The position numbers and the translations under genes were made by a program. Positions 43,195-50,636 of a stretch of DNA of 64,000 nucleotides are shown piece by piece; positions within the stretch are counted from its first letter, which is position 1, and each line of letters begins with the position of its first letter. This stretch comes from JACPDI01 sp035463475 (lineage in GTDB: Bacteria > Acidobacteriota > Vicinamibacteria > Vicinamibacterales > 2-12-FULL-66-21), in NCBI GenBank assembly GCA_035463475.1, contig DATHTE010000133.1:1-64000 (forward strand). Reading direction: 5' to 3'. The notes below the pieces were generated by a model that searched no databases, was not told the DNA's origin, and saw only the letters and a program-made list of their open reading frames with translations.

Positions 43195-44163
43195 CTATGC
43201 GGCAAACGCGCCCAGATGGACGACGCGATCGTCGTGCACGAGTGCGGCAGCTGTGACACCGGGCGCGTGGATCCGGACATCGACGCCGAACCCGATCGCC
43301 GACATCGGCTTGCCCGGGACGCGCGCCGTGGCGTCCAGGAACTGGCTGGCCGCCACGCGAAGCGACCCCTCCGCGCGCCGCCGATGGCGATGCCGGCCTT
43401 GCGTCCCCTCGCCCGAGCGTGTCCGGTCATCGTCGATGGCGTCGAGTGCGTAGCTCCGAACGATTTTCGGGAGCAGTTTGCGCAGGAGCGGCGCCGTGGC
43501 GAAGAGCTCGAACCCGGCTACGCGCTCCCCGACGGCGAACAGCGCGCCCGTCTGGCCCGGCGCGGGAAGCAGTGCGGCCACGAACTTCTCGATCGAATCC
43601 TCGTAGCTGACGAACATCGCTTCCATAGCGGAGGTGGGCGAGTGCGCCTGCATGCGAGCGGACTTCTGCGCGATGTCGTCCCAGACGGCACACTGGTCCG
43701 CCATGCGGGCGCCGTGGCTCATCATCGACGCGGTGACCTGCTGCATCTTGCGCGCGCGGCCGGCGGCGAACTGCACTCGCGGCGCGGCGGCAAACGTCCG
43801 CGATCGCGCGTGCCAGCGCCCCGCCTCCACGCACGAAACGGGGATCTTCAGCACCGACCGTGGCGGGACCAGGATCGACAGGTTGACCACGCGGTTCTGC
43901 TTCGCCCCAATCAGTTCCTCGCCGTCGAGGATGAAAACGGGCGCGTCAGAAGTGTTCGAGACACGGAGCTCGGGAACGCTCCCCTGCTCCGAGACCTCGG
44001 TGATGCGCGCCCAGCCGCCGCTGAGCGCCTCGTCGAGGGTGAGAAATTGATCCGCGGGGCCCGGCTCGTTCTCGCGGCCGAGGAGCGGAAACATGGTCAG
44101 GTTCTGGACGGTGACGTCGATGCCTATGGTCACGCCGGCGATGGCGGAGGTGATTGCGCTCAT
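43195..44163 (-). CDS. ARPP-1-like (DUF6569) protein
   Basis: A 322-residue cytoplasmic protein. The N-terminal block (VTVQNLTMFPLLG, then DQFLTLDEALSGG and ITEVSEQGSVPELRVSN, then VFILDGEELIGAKQNRVVNLSILV) matches the ARPP-1 domain, named for its association with ADP-ribosylglycohydrolase, rhodanese and phosphatase genes in predicted NAD- or nucleotide-related conflict systems. The C-terminal half (from about 190) has a basic RHRHRRRAEG segment and ends GVDVRIHAPGVTAAALVHDDRVVHLGAF. The usual partners are absent here; the neighbour is a WYL regulator, a family often linked to defence and stress loci. Biochemical function is unknown. Confidence 0.65.
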   Translation of the reverse strand: MSAITSAIAGVTIGIDVTVQNLTMFPLLGRENEPGPADQFLTLDEALSGGWARITEVSEQGSVPELRVSNTSDAPVFILDGEELIGAKQNRVVNLSILVPPRSVLKIPVSCVEAGRWHARSRTFAAAPRVQFAAGRARKMQQVTASMMSHGARMADQCAVWDDIAQKSARMQAHSPTSAMEAMFVSYEDSIEKFVAALLPAPGQTGALFAVGERVAGFELFATAPLLRKLLPKIVRSYALDAIDDDRTRSGEGTQGRHRHRRRAEGSLRVAASQFLDATARVPGKPMSAIGFGVDVRIHAPGVTAAALVHDDRVVHLGAFAA

Positions 44164-44303
44164 GCCTGCGAGGGTAGAACTGGCTGTGGACAGGGCTGGT
44201 CACACTTTCAGGAGGCAGAAGACAGAAGGCAGGAGACAGATGCTCCGCCGCGCGTTGCCGGTTGCCCGCGCCATGTTTCTGTCCTTCGGCGTAAAATTCG
44301 GCC

Positions 44304-45362
44304 GTGAGAAACAGCGAGCTGGTGCGGCAGTGGGAAATCCTGCGGACGATCGACGCCACCGAGACGGGCGTCAGCGTGCAGAAGCTGGCAAGGGCGAGCA
44401 GGGTGCACCCGCGCACGATTCGGCGTGACCTCGAGGCGCTCGAACGCGCGGGATTCCCGCTCTATACCGATCGCGAAAGCGGCACGACGCTCTACAAGTT
44501 CAGCTCCAAACCGTTCAAGAGACTGGCGCAGACAGGGCTGGGCCTGCCGGAGATGTGCGCGCTCTATATGAGCCGGTCGATGCTGGAGGCGCTCGCGTCG
44601 GCGCCGTTCCGCGACGAGCTGACGCGCGCGATGGCGAAGCTCGAGGCGACGCTGCCTGAGGGGGTGCGCCGCTTCCTGGATCGACTGCCGGCGGTGCTGC
44701 AGGCGAAGAGCGAGCCGCGCAAGCGGCGCGACGAGAAGCGGCTGCGCGAGATCGTGCCGCGCATCATCGATACGGCGCTCGACAAGAAGCGCGTCACCAT
44801 GACGTACCACTCCTTCTCCAGCGGCCGCGTGAAGGAATACGTGATCGAGCCATACCGGCTCACGTACGCGCAGGGAGGGATCTATCTCATCGCGTTCGTG
44901 CCGGAGTACGGTCAAATGCGCACCTTCGCCGTGGAGCGCATCCGCGCGTACGCCGAGACCGGGCAGCGCTTCGACGGCAAGCGCACGCTCACCGACAAGC
45001 CGTTCAAGAACTCCCTCGGCGTCCACACGGGCGATCCTGCCCGCGTCGAGATCGAGTTCGACCGCAGCATCGCGGCCTACGTGTTCGAGCGCGACTGGCA
45101 CGCGTCGCAGCGCGCGGAAGAGCGGCCGGACGGCTCGCTGCTCCTGACGCTCGACGTCTGCATCGACCCCGCCCTTCGAAGCTGGATCCTCAGCTTCGGC
45201 CCGCTCGCGCGGGTCGTCGCGCCGCGCGCGCTGGCGGAGGAGATCCTCGAGGAACTGGAAGAGGCGCGGGAGAAGTACGCGCCGCGCATGGAGTTCGACG
45301 AGCCTGCGACGCGGCTGTACGCGGCGCTCGGGCCGCGGCTGCCGTTCGCGAGGCCGAGCTAG
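44304..45362 (+). CDS. HTH-WYL domain transcriptional regulator
   Basis: A 352-residue regulator. An N-terminal HTH_11-type helix-turn-helix (RQWEILRTIDATETGVSVQKLARASRVHPRTIRRDLEALERAG) is followed by a central helical part and a WYL domain (about 150-300): VTMTYHSFSSGRVKEYVIEPYRLTYAQGGIYLIAFV, then RTFAVERIRAYAETGQRF, and a C-terminal WCX-type extension. WYL domains bind oligonucleotides or other ligands and control DNA damage, CRISPR or defence genes. Start is GTG 44304. It is divergent from the ARPP-1-like operon across about 140 bp, so that operon is the likely target. Confidence 0.88.
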   Translation: MRNSELVRQWEILRTIDATETGVSVQKLARASRVHPRTIRRDLEALERAGFPLYTDRESGTTLYKFSSKPFKRLAQTGLGLPEMCALYMSRSMLEALASAPFRDELTRAMAKLEATLPEGVRRFLDRLPAVLQAKSEPRKRRDEKRLREIVPRIIDTALDKKRVTMTYHSFSSGRVKEYVIEPYRLTYAQGGIYLIAFVPEYGQMRTFAVERIRAYAETGQRFDGKRTLTDKPFKNSLGVHTGDPARVEIEFDRSIAAYVFERDWHASQRAEERPDGSLLLTLDVCIDPALRSWILSFGPLARVVAPRALAEEILEELEEAREKYAPRMEFDEPATRLYAALGPRLPFARPS

Positions 45363-45364
45363 TG

Positions 45365-46240
45365 TCAGGGCTCAGGGTCGAGGGGGTCGGTAATCGGTCG
45401 TATCGTCTCGTGAAGCGGCGTTGTCGCGCGGACCAGGCGATCGCCGCGCGGGACCAGCAGACCTTCTGCGGCCGCGTCGTACATCTCGGCGAGCGCCTCG
45501 GCCGCCGATTGCCCCAGTCCCGCCTGCAGGAGCGCCGGCACCCACTGCGGCTGCGGGATGTTCACCACCCGCAGCGGCTTGCCCAGCGCGTCGCCGAGCG
45601 CCTTGGCGACGTCCCGCTGGGTGTAGTCGGGGCCGACGAGATCGACCACTTCACTCGCCTGCGGCGGGCGCGAGAGGCACTTCGCCACCTCGTCCCCGAT
45701 GTCCCTGGTCGCGATCATCGGGAACGCCACATCGTCGCGGTCACCGAAGTTCGGGAAGATGCCGGCGCTCTGTGCCAGGAGGAGAGCCTCGGCGGCGTTC
45801 TCCTGGAAGTACGACGCGCGGAGCGCTGTCAACGAGACTCCAGTGCTGCGCAGGCACTCCTCGAAATAGTGCAACCCCTTGATCGGTCCGGTGCCCTCCG
45901 GCAAATCGGCGCCCACCGAGGAGAGCAGGACCACATGCGGGACTTCGCTTGCGCGGACGGCCGCGGTCACCGCCTCCGCGACCCGTCGCTGCGCGGCGAA
46001 CAAATCGGCTGCGCCGTAGTCGGGTGGCAGCAGCACGAAGAAGCCTGTCGCGCCTCGAAGCGGGCCGGCAAGCGACTGCGCGTCCCGCAAGTCCGCGACC
46101 GCGACGTGCGCGCCGCGCGCCGCCCAGCGCGCGCCCCTCGCCGAATCCCGGACGATCACCCGAACCGGCTTCCGCTCCGCCAGGAGCCGACCGGCTGCCA
46201 CGGAGCCCACGTGACCAGTTGCACCGGCGATCACAAGCAT
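45365..46240 (-). CDS. NmrA-like atypical SDR (NAD(P)-binding) protein
   Basis: A 291-residue Rossmann-fold protein. The nucleotide-binding motif is GATGHVGSVAAGRLL (6-20), then VADLRDAQSLAGPL at strand 3 and VVLLSSVGAD at strand 5. It continues with ASYFQENAAEALLLAQ and the C-terminal NmrA-type DLVGPDYTQRDVAKALGDALG. Members are NADP sensors or quinone reductases of the QOR2 type; the usual SDR Tyr-xxx-Lys is not in place, so catalysis is uncertain. It follows the DsbB fusion gene on the same strand after a hairpin. Its stop is 2 nt from the WYL gene's stop. Confidence 0.82.
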   Translation of the reverse strand: MLVIAGATGHVGSVAAGRLLAERKPVRVIVRDSARGARWAARGAHVAVADLRDAQSLAGPLRGATGFFVLLPPDYGAADLFAAQRRVAEAVTAAVRASEVPHVVLLSSVGADLPEGTGPIKGLHYFEECLRSTGVSLTALRASYFQENAAEALLLAQSAGIFPNFGDRDDVAFPMIATRDIGDEVAKCLSRPPQASEVVDLVGPDYTQRDVAKALGDALGKPLRVVNIPQPQWVPALLQAGLGQSAAEALAEMYDAAAEGLLVPRGDRLVRATTPLHETIRPITDPLDPEP

Positions 46241-46321
46241 CGCAGCACCTTTTTCTAAACGTCTTCCGGCGCACGCTTCGTGCGCTCTGGGCCACCACGT
46301 GGCTGGTGAAAACGTTCTGCG

Positions 46322-46339
46322 GTCCGCCCGAAGGCGGAC
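46322..46339. terminator. GTCCGCC-CGAA-GGCGGAC palindrome after the DsbB fusion gene
   Basis: Perfect 7-bp arms with a CGAA loop, 1 nt beyond the stop codon (46341-46343) of the minus-strand DsbB fusion gene. Same family as the copies at 37741-37787. Confidence 0.6.
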
Positions 46340-46340
46340 A

Positions 46341-47834
46341 CTACTCGTATTGCACGATTGTCAGTTGGCCGTCCGCGCCCACGATGAACAACTGGTCTTC
46401 CTTCAACGCCATGCCGGTCGGTCGCGACAGCCCGGGGATTGCCTGCGCGGCGACGATGGTGCGGGCGCGGAGGTCGATGGCCAGCAGCGTGCTGTGCGCA
46501 GCGCTGAGTGCGTAGAGGCGGTCCCCCGCGATCGCGGCGCCAGTCACGTAGTACGCATCGAGCGGGCGTTCCCCCGAACCCGCCCTCGCCATCGCCGCAA
46601 GCTCCGGAGCCAGCGCAGGCACGAACTCCTCCGACAGCAGGCGGTCGGTCATGGAGAACCGCGAGACGACGAGCCCTTTCACTTTCGCGTTCGGAACGGC
46701 GAGCGTGTACATCGAGTTCGACGCGGCATCGTACGCCGCGGACATGATGTACATCATGCGCGCGCGCACTGTTGCGAAACGGGAGCGCGACACTTCCGTG
46801 AACTGGTCGAACGATTCCAGGAAATACCGGTAGTTCCGATCGACATCCGCGGACCCCTCCGGCTCGCGGAGGATCACGTAGCTCTTGTTCTCGCTGACGG
46901 CGATGACGGTCCGGCTGTCGACGAACGCCGCGGCCGCAAAGCGCGCAATGTCAACCGAGAAGGCGGGATCGATCACGGTGTGACGCAGGACCCGCGAGAG
47001 CGACCCGTCGGTCACGTACACGCCGTGTTCCGTCGTCAGAAGAAACCGTCCGCTCGTCTGGTCGTACGCGAGGCCCGTCGGCGCGCCGCGCAACGGCAGC
47101 GCGAGAGGGCGGCGTTCCACGACCCGCAGTTGCGGAAGCCCCTGCAGTGGGCCGCTGCCCGGATCCGGATCGACGGCCGCCACGTCCGGCTTGTCGATTC
47201 CCCAGCGGCCGCGGAACGAGATCGGCGCCGGAGCGTACTCGTCCAGCGACCAGATCCAGTGCCGCGGGTTGAACGAGAAGCGTACGGGGTCCGCCTGACC
47301 GATGAACGGCGGCGGGCCGGTGCTCGCGAATGCCTGGACGATGTTCGCCGCGATGACAACCAGAAAGACGACGAAGGCGACGCTGTCGATGCGGCGGAGC
47401 GGGCGCGGCGGCCCCGGCGCGAGGTCGGCGTCGCGGGCGAGCATGATCAACGCGCCGATCGCTGCGGTGCTGCACCAGAAGATGACGAACGACCACGTGT
47501 AGGTGTGCGCGCCCAGCATCTCGAGGCTGAAGCCCTGCCCGATGTCGCGGGCGACGTGAAGCGCCGAATGCCGGACCGCCATGTAAATGCCCCACACGCC
47601 GACCAGGACGGCCAGCCCCAAGTACCGGGGCTTCGCGCCGTAACGCAGCACGAACAGCCCGATCAGCGCGATGAGGGCCATGCCGATGCGCTGCTGCCAG
47701 CAGAGAATGCAGGGAGACTCGCCTCCGAAAAAGCCCAGGACGAACGCGGCGATGCCCACCGGCACGGCCGAGAGAAAGAGGACGGCAAGGGCGAGCACGG
47801 TGTCGATCGCGGAGGCCGGGGGGCGGTCGGACAT
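46341..47834 (-). CDS. DsbB-like membrane domain fused to a beta-propeller
   Basis: A 497-residue fusion. Residues 1-160 form a DsbB/VKOR-like quinone reductase: four helices, with the thioredoxin-like motif PCILCWQQR (Cys42, Cys45) and the following Arg49 after the first helix. The second Cys pair of classical DsbB, expected in the loop after helix 3, is absent; only Cys121 remains, in a helix. A fifth helix (VAFVVFLVVIAANIVQAFA) leads to a periplasmic-side domain (about 200-497) with repeating propeller strands: PTGLAYDQTSGRFLLTTEHG, IAVSENKSYVILREP, YVTGAAIAGDRLYALSAAHS, PTGMALKEDQLFIVGADGQL. The DUF5993-like gene just upstream supports a redox role. Fusing DsbB to a propeller is unusual. 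Confidence 0.8.
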   Translation of the reverse strand: MSDRPPASAIDTVLALAVLFLSAVPVGIAAFVLGFFGGESPCILCWQQRIGMALIALIGLFVLRYGAKPRYLGLAVLVGVWGIYMAVRHSALHVARDIGQGFSLEMLGAHTYTWSFVIFWCSTAAIGALIMLARDADLAPGPPRPLRRIDSVAFVVFLVVIAANIVQAFASTGPPPFIGQADPVRFSFNPRHWIWSLDEYAPAPISFRGRWGIDKPDVAAVDPDPGSGPLQGLPQLRVVERRPLALPLRGAPTGLAYDQTSGRFLLTTEHGVYVTDGSLSRVLRHTVIDPAFSVDIARFAAAAFVDSRTVIAVSENKSYVILREPEGSADVDRNYRYFLESFDQFTEVSRSRFATVRARMMYIMSAAYDAASNSMYTLAVPNAKVKGLVVSRFSMTDRLLSEEFVPALAPELAAMARAGSGERPLDAYYVTGAAIAGDRLYALSAAHSTLLAIDLRARTIVAAQAIPGLSRPTGMALKEDQLFIVGADGQLTIVQYE

Positions 47835-47842
47835 CGGGCGCC

Positions 47843-48010
47843 TCAGTAGTTCACGCCAGGCAGGAGCGACGTGCGGGTGCCCAGCGCGTAGAGCAACACC
47901 ATCAAAACGACGCTGATGACGACGAGCCCGAACGCGAGCCGTTCCCGTTCCGGCCTCCTGAACGCGATCCAGGCGGCGGCAAACATCAGTACGAGGCTGA
48001 AGAACTCCAT
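47843..48010 (-). CDS. DUF5993-like small membrane protein
   Basis: A 55-residue protein with two transmembrane helices: FFSLVLMFAAAWIAFRR, basic turn PERERL, then AFGLVVISVVLMVLLYALGTR. This size, topology and position directly before a dsbB-type gene (stop 9 nt before its ATG) fit DUF5993, a small family that travels with DsbB. It may help assemble or tune the DsbB-like quinone reductase. Start taken at ATG 48010, which opens directly on the helix; an in-frame ATG 24 nt upstream is possible. Confidence 0.6.
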   Translation of the reverse strand: MEFFSLVLMFAAAWIAFRRPERERLAFGLVVISVVLMVLLYALGTRTSLLPGVNY

Positions 48011-48130
48011 GGGATGGGCCCTATTGTGCGTCACGACGGGCGTCGCAGGGTAGAGGCAGAGCGGCCCGCCATGCGTCCACCGGAGCGCCAGCCGCCGGAA
48101 AATCGCCGGGCGGCGCGATAAAATCCCGGT

Positions 48131-48403
48131 GTGACGACAGTGCTGCTGCTGCTGCTGATGTCTGCGGGCCGTGTACAGGCAGCTCCCGACGACCAGTTGC
48201 GCGCGGGACGGCTTGTCGAACCACCGGCGGACCGGCCGTATCGCGGCGTGGGAATTGCCGGCGGCGCGCCCGGCACGAGCTCGGTGCTGCCCTCGAGCGG
48301 CTCCTGGACGATCGTCGTGCTCACGAACCTCGATCCTCCCACCGGCGAACAGATTGGGTCCGCCATCGCGCGGAGACTGAGCGGGAAGGGCACGCAGGAG
48401 TGA
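48131..48403 (+). CDS. exported small protein, probably a C-terminal remnant of a serine hydrolase
   Basis: A 90-residue frame from GTG 48131 with a signal-like start (TTVLLLLLMSAGRVQAAP). The second half (YRGVGIAGGAPGTSSVLPSSGSWTIVVLTNLDPPTGEQIGSAIARRL) closely follows the last strands and helix of class C beta-lactamase-like serine hydrolases (GxxGGAPG...W..VVLSNxDPP). The catalytic SxxK and YxN parts are absent, so this is either a decayed gene that kept its two ends or a repurposed small protein. Its stop overlaps the nucleotidyltransferase start (GTGA at 48400-48403). Confidence 0.5.
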   Translation: MTTVLLLLLMSAGRVQAAPDDQLRAGRLVEPPADRPYRGVGIAGGAPGTSSVLPSSGSWTIVVLTNLDPPTGEQIGSAIARRLSGKGTQE

Positions 48404-49212
48404 AGGCCGTCGTGCTTGCGCGTGGGAGGGGGACGCGGATGCAGCGCGCCGCGGGCAAAGCGGCAGGGCTCACCGACGCGCAGCGGGAGATGGCCGCGCG
48501 CGGGCTCAAGGCGATGATCCCCTTCAAGCGACCCTTCCTCGACTACGTGATCAGCGCGCTCGCCGACGCCGGTTGCACCGACGTCTGCCTGATCGTCGGC
48601 CCGGGTCAGGACGCGATCCGCGAACACTATGAGCACGCGCATCCGCCCCGGCGCGCGCGCGTGTCTTTTGCCGTGCAGCCGGCGGCGCTCGGCACCGCCG
48701 ACGCGATCCTCACGGCCGCACCGTTCACGCGAGACGAGGCATTCCTCGCGCTCAACGCGGACAACTATTACCCAGTCGAGGTGTACCGCGCGCTCGCGGC
48801 GCTCGGTGGCCAGGGGCTGCCCGCCTTCTCGCGCGACGCGCTGTTGCGCGACAGCAACATCGATCCGGAGCGAATCCGGAGCTTCGCTCTACTCCGCCTC
48901 TCGCCGAACGGCGACCTCCAGGACATCGTCGAGAAGCCGGATGACGACACCTACAGCGCCATGGCAGAAGGGGACGTGTCGGTCAGCATGAACATCTGGC
49001 GATTCGACGAACGGATTCATGAGGCGTGCCGCCGCATCCAGCCCTCTCCGCGCGGCGAGCTGGAGCTGCCCAACGCCGTTCGGTTCGCGGTCCGCGAGCT
49101 GCGGCAGCGCTTCCGCACCTTCCCGGTGGAGACCGGCGTGCTGGATCTCTCCAGGCCGGACGACATTCCCGAGGTCGGGCGGCGGCTGGCGGCGATCGAT
49201 CCCCAACCCTGA
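48400..49212 (+). CDS. sugar-phosphate nucleotidyltransferase-like protein
   Basis: A 270-residue protein of the NTP_transferase fold that would activate a sugar phosphate with a nucleotide. N-terminal signature KAVVLARGRGTRMQ (2-15) replaces the usual LAGGxGTR with ARGRGTR, keeping the GTR. Other blocks are KAMIPFKRPFLDYVISALADAG, VQPAALGTADAILTA, FLALNADNYYP (metal-binding Asp) and VEKPDDDTYSAMAEGDVSVSMNIWRFD. The Gly-to-Arg change in the phosphate loop and the short length leave activity uncertain. The GTG start overlaps the preceding stop. An AGCS symporter follows after 15 nt. Confidence 0.78.
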   Translation: MKAVVLARGRGTRMQRAAGKAAGLTDAQREMAARGLKAMIPFKRPFLDYVISALADAGCTDVCLIVGPGQDAIREHYEHAHPPRRARVSFAVQPAALGTADAILTAAPFTRDEAFLALNADNYYPVEVYRALAALGGQGLPAFSRDALLRDSNIDPERIRSFALLRLSPNGDLQDIVEKPDDDTYSAMAEGDVSVSMNIWRFDERIHEACRRIQPSPRGELELPNAVRFAVRELRQRFRTFPVETGVLDLSRPDDIPEVGRRLAAIDPQP

Positions 49213-49227
49213 CCGCGCAGAACGTCT

Positions 49228-50577
49228 ATGGAACAACTCCTGTCCTGGGAACGCGTCGTCAACAGTTATGTGTGGGGCGGTCCGATGATCGTCATGCTCG
49301 TGGGCACGGGCGTGCTCCTCACGATTCTCACCGGGCTCGTCCAGTTCCGCCGCCTGGGCACCGCGCTGTCCGAGGTGCTGAGCAAGGTCTTCTCGCGGGG
49401 CGAAGGGCGCGGCAGCGTCACGCCGTTCCAGGCCGTCGCGACGGCGCTGGCCTCGACGGTCGGCGTCGGGAACATCGCCGGCGTGGCCACCGCGATCTTC
49501 CTCGGGGGGCCCGGCGCGTTGTTCTGGCTGTGGATGTCCGGCGTGCTCGGCATGTGCACGAAGTACGCGGAGATCGTCGTGGCGCTTCACTACCGCGAGC
49601 CGGACGAGTCCGGCACGATGCGCGGCGGAGCGATGTACACGCTTCGAAAGGGGCTAAAGATGCCCTTGCTCGGGGGCATCTTCGCGCTGCTCACCGCGCT
49701 GGCGGCGTTCGGCATCGGCAACATGGTGCAGGCGAATTCGCTCGCGGAGTCGCTGCAGGCGAGCTTCGGAGTGCCGCACTGGCTGACCGGCGTCGTGCTG
49801 GTCGTGCTGACCGCCGCCGTCATCCTCGGGGGCATCAAGCGCATCGGCGAGTTCACGTCGGTGCTGGTGCCGTTCATGGCGATTCTGTACCTTGGCGGCG
49901 GCGCGGCAGTGCTCATCCTGCACGCCGGGGCGCTGCCCGGCGCGATCGCGCTCGTCCTGGACGGCGCGTTCACCGGCACGGCCGCGACCGGCGGCTTCGC
50001 CGGCGGCACGGTCATGCTGGCGTTGCGATACGGCATCGCGCGCGGGTTGTTCTCGAACGAGGCGGGCCTGGGCAGCGCGCCGATGGTGCATGCCGCCGCC
50101 CAGACGGACCACCCCGTGCGGCAGGGGATGTACGGCATCTTCGAGGTGTTCGTCGACACGATTCTGATCTGCACGATGACGGGGCTGGTGATTCTGGTCA
50201 CCGACACGTGGGCGAGCGGCCTCACCGGCGCCGCGCTGTCCGCGCGCGCGTTCGAAACCGGCCTGCCCGGCACCTGGGGCCACATCGTCGTCACGGGCGG
50301 GATCCTGTTATTCGCCTTCTCCACACTGATCGGGTGGAGCTACTACGGCGAGACGGGCATCGTCTACCTGCTGGGCGCGCGCGCCGCGCTCCCGTACCGG
50401 CTCCTCTGGCTGGTGTTCATCTACGTGGGGGCGACTGGATCGCTGCACGTGGTCTGGAACGTCGCCGACACGCTGAACGGCCTGATGGCGCTGCCGAACC
50501 TCGTGGCGGTGCTCGGATCGATCCCCCTCCTGCTGCGGCTGCAGCGGGAGTTCTTTCAGGTTCGACGGGTTCGATAG
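49228..50577 (+). CDS. alanine/glycine:cation symporter (AGCS family)
   Basis: A 449-residue sodium-coupled amino-acid transporter with about 11 helices. Family blocks: VTPFQAVATALASTVGVGNIAGVATAIFLGGPGALFWLW (about 65-103), GGAMYTLRKGLK, FGIGNMVQANSLAESL and GLFSNEAGLGSAPMVHAAAQTDHPVRQGMYGIFEVFVDT, all matching AgcS/DagA proteins. It likely imports alanine or glycine; peptides released by the M16 and S9 proteases could feed it. It lies 15 nt after the nucleotidyltransferase gene, so shared transcription is possible though function is unrelated. Confidence 0.92.
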   Translation: MEQLLSWERVVNSYVWGGPMIVMLVGTGVLLTILTGLVQFRRLGTALSEVLSKVFSRGEGRGSVTPFQAVATALASTVGVGNIAGVATAIFLGGPGALFWLWMSGVLGMCTKYAEIVVALHYREPDESGTMRGGAMYTLRKGLKMPLLGGIFALLTALAAFGIGNMVQANSLAESLQASFGVPHWLTGVVLVVLTAAVILGGIKRIGEFTSVLVPFMAILYLGGGAAVLILHAGALPGAIALVLDGAFTGTAATGGFAGGTVMLALRYGIARGLFSNEAGLGSAPMVHAAAQTDHPVRQGMYGIFEVFVDTILICTMTGLVILVTDTWASGLTGAALSARAFETGLPGTWGHIVVTGGILLFAFSTLIGWSYYGETGIVYLLGARAALPYRLLWLVFIYVGATGSLHVVWNVADTLNGLMALPNLVAVLGSIPLLLRLQREFFQVRRVR

Positions 50578-50583
50578 GTCTGA

Positions 50584-50636
50584 CGGGTCAGGGTTCAGGG
50601 TTCAGTGTTCAGGTTCAGGGTTCAGGCCGGCGTCAG
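50584..50636. repeat. GGTTCAGGG-type direct repeats overlapping a gene end
   Basis: GGGTCAGGGTTCAGGGTTCAG followed by TGTTCAGG, TTCAGGGTTCAGG. On the minus strand these bases encode the last residues of the dynamin-like protein (LNPEPEH), so the C-terminus has been extended by or into the repeat. Confidence 0.65.
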
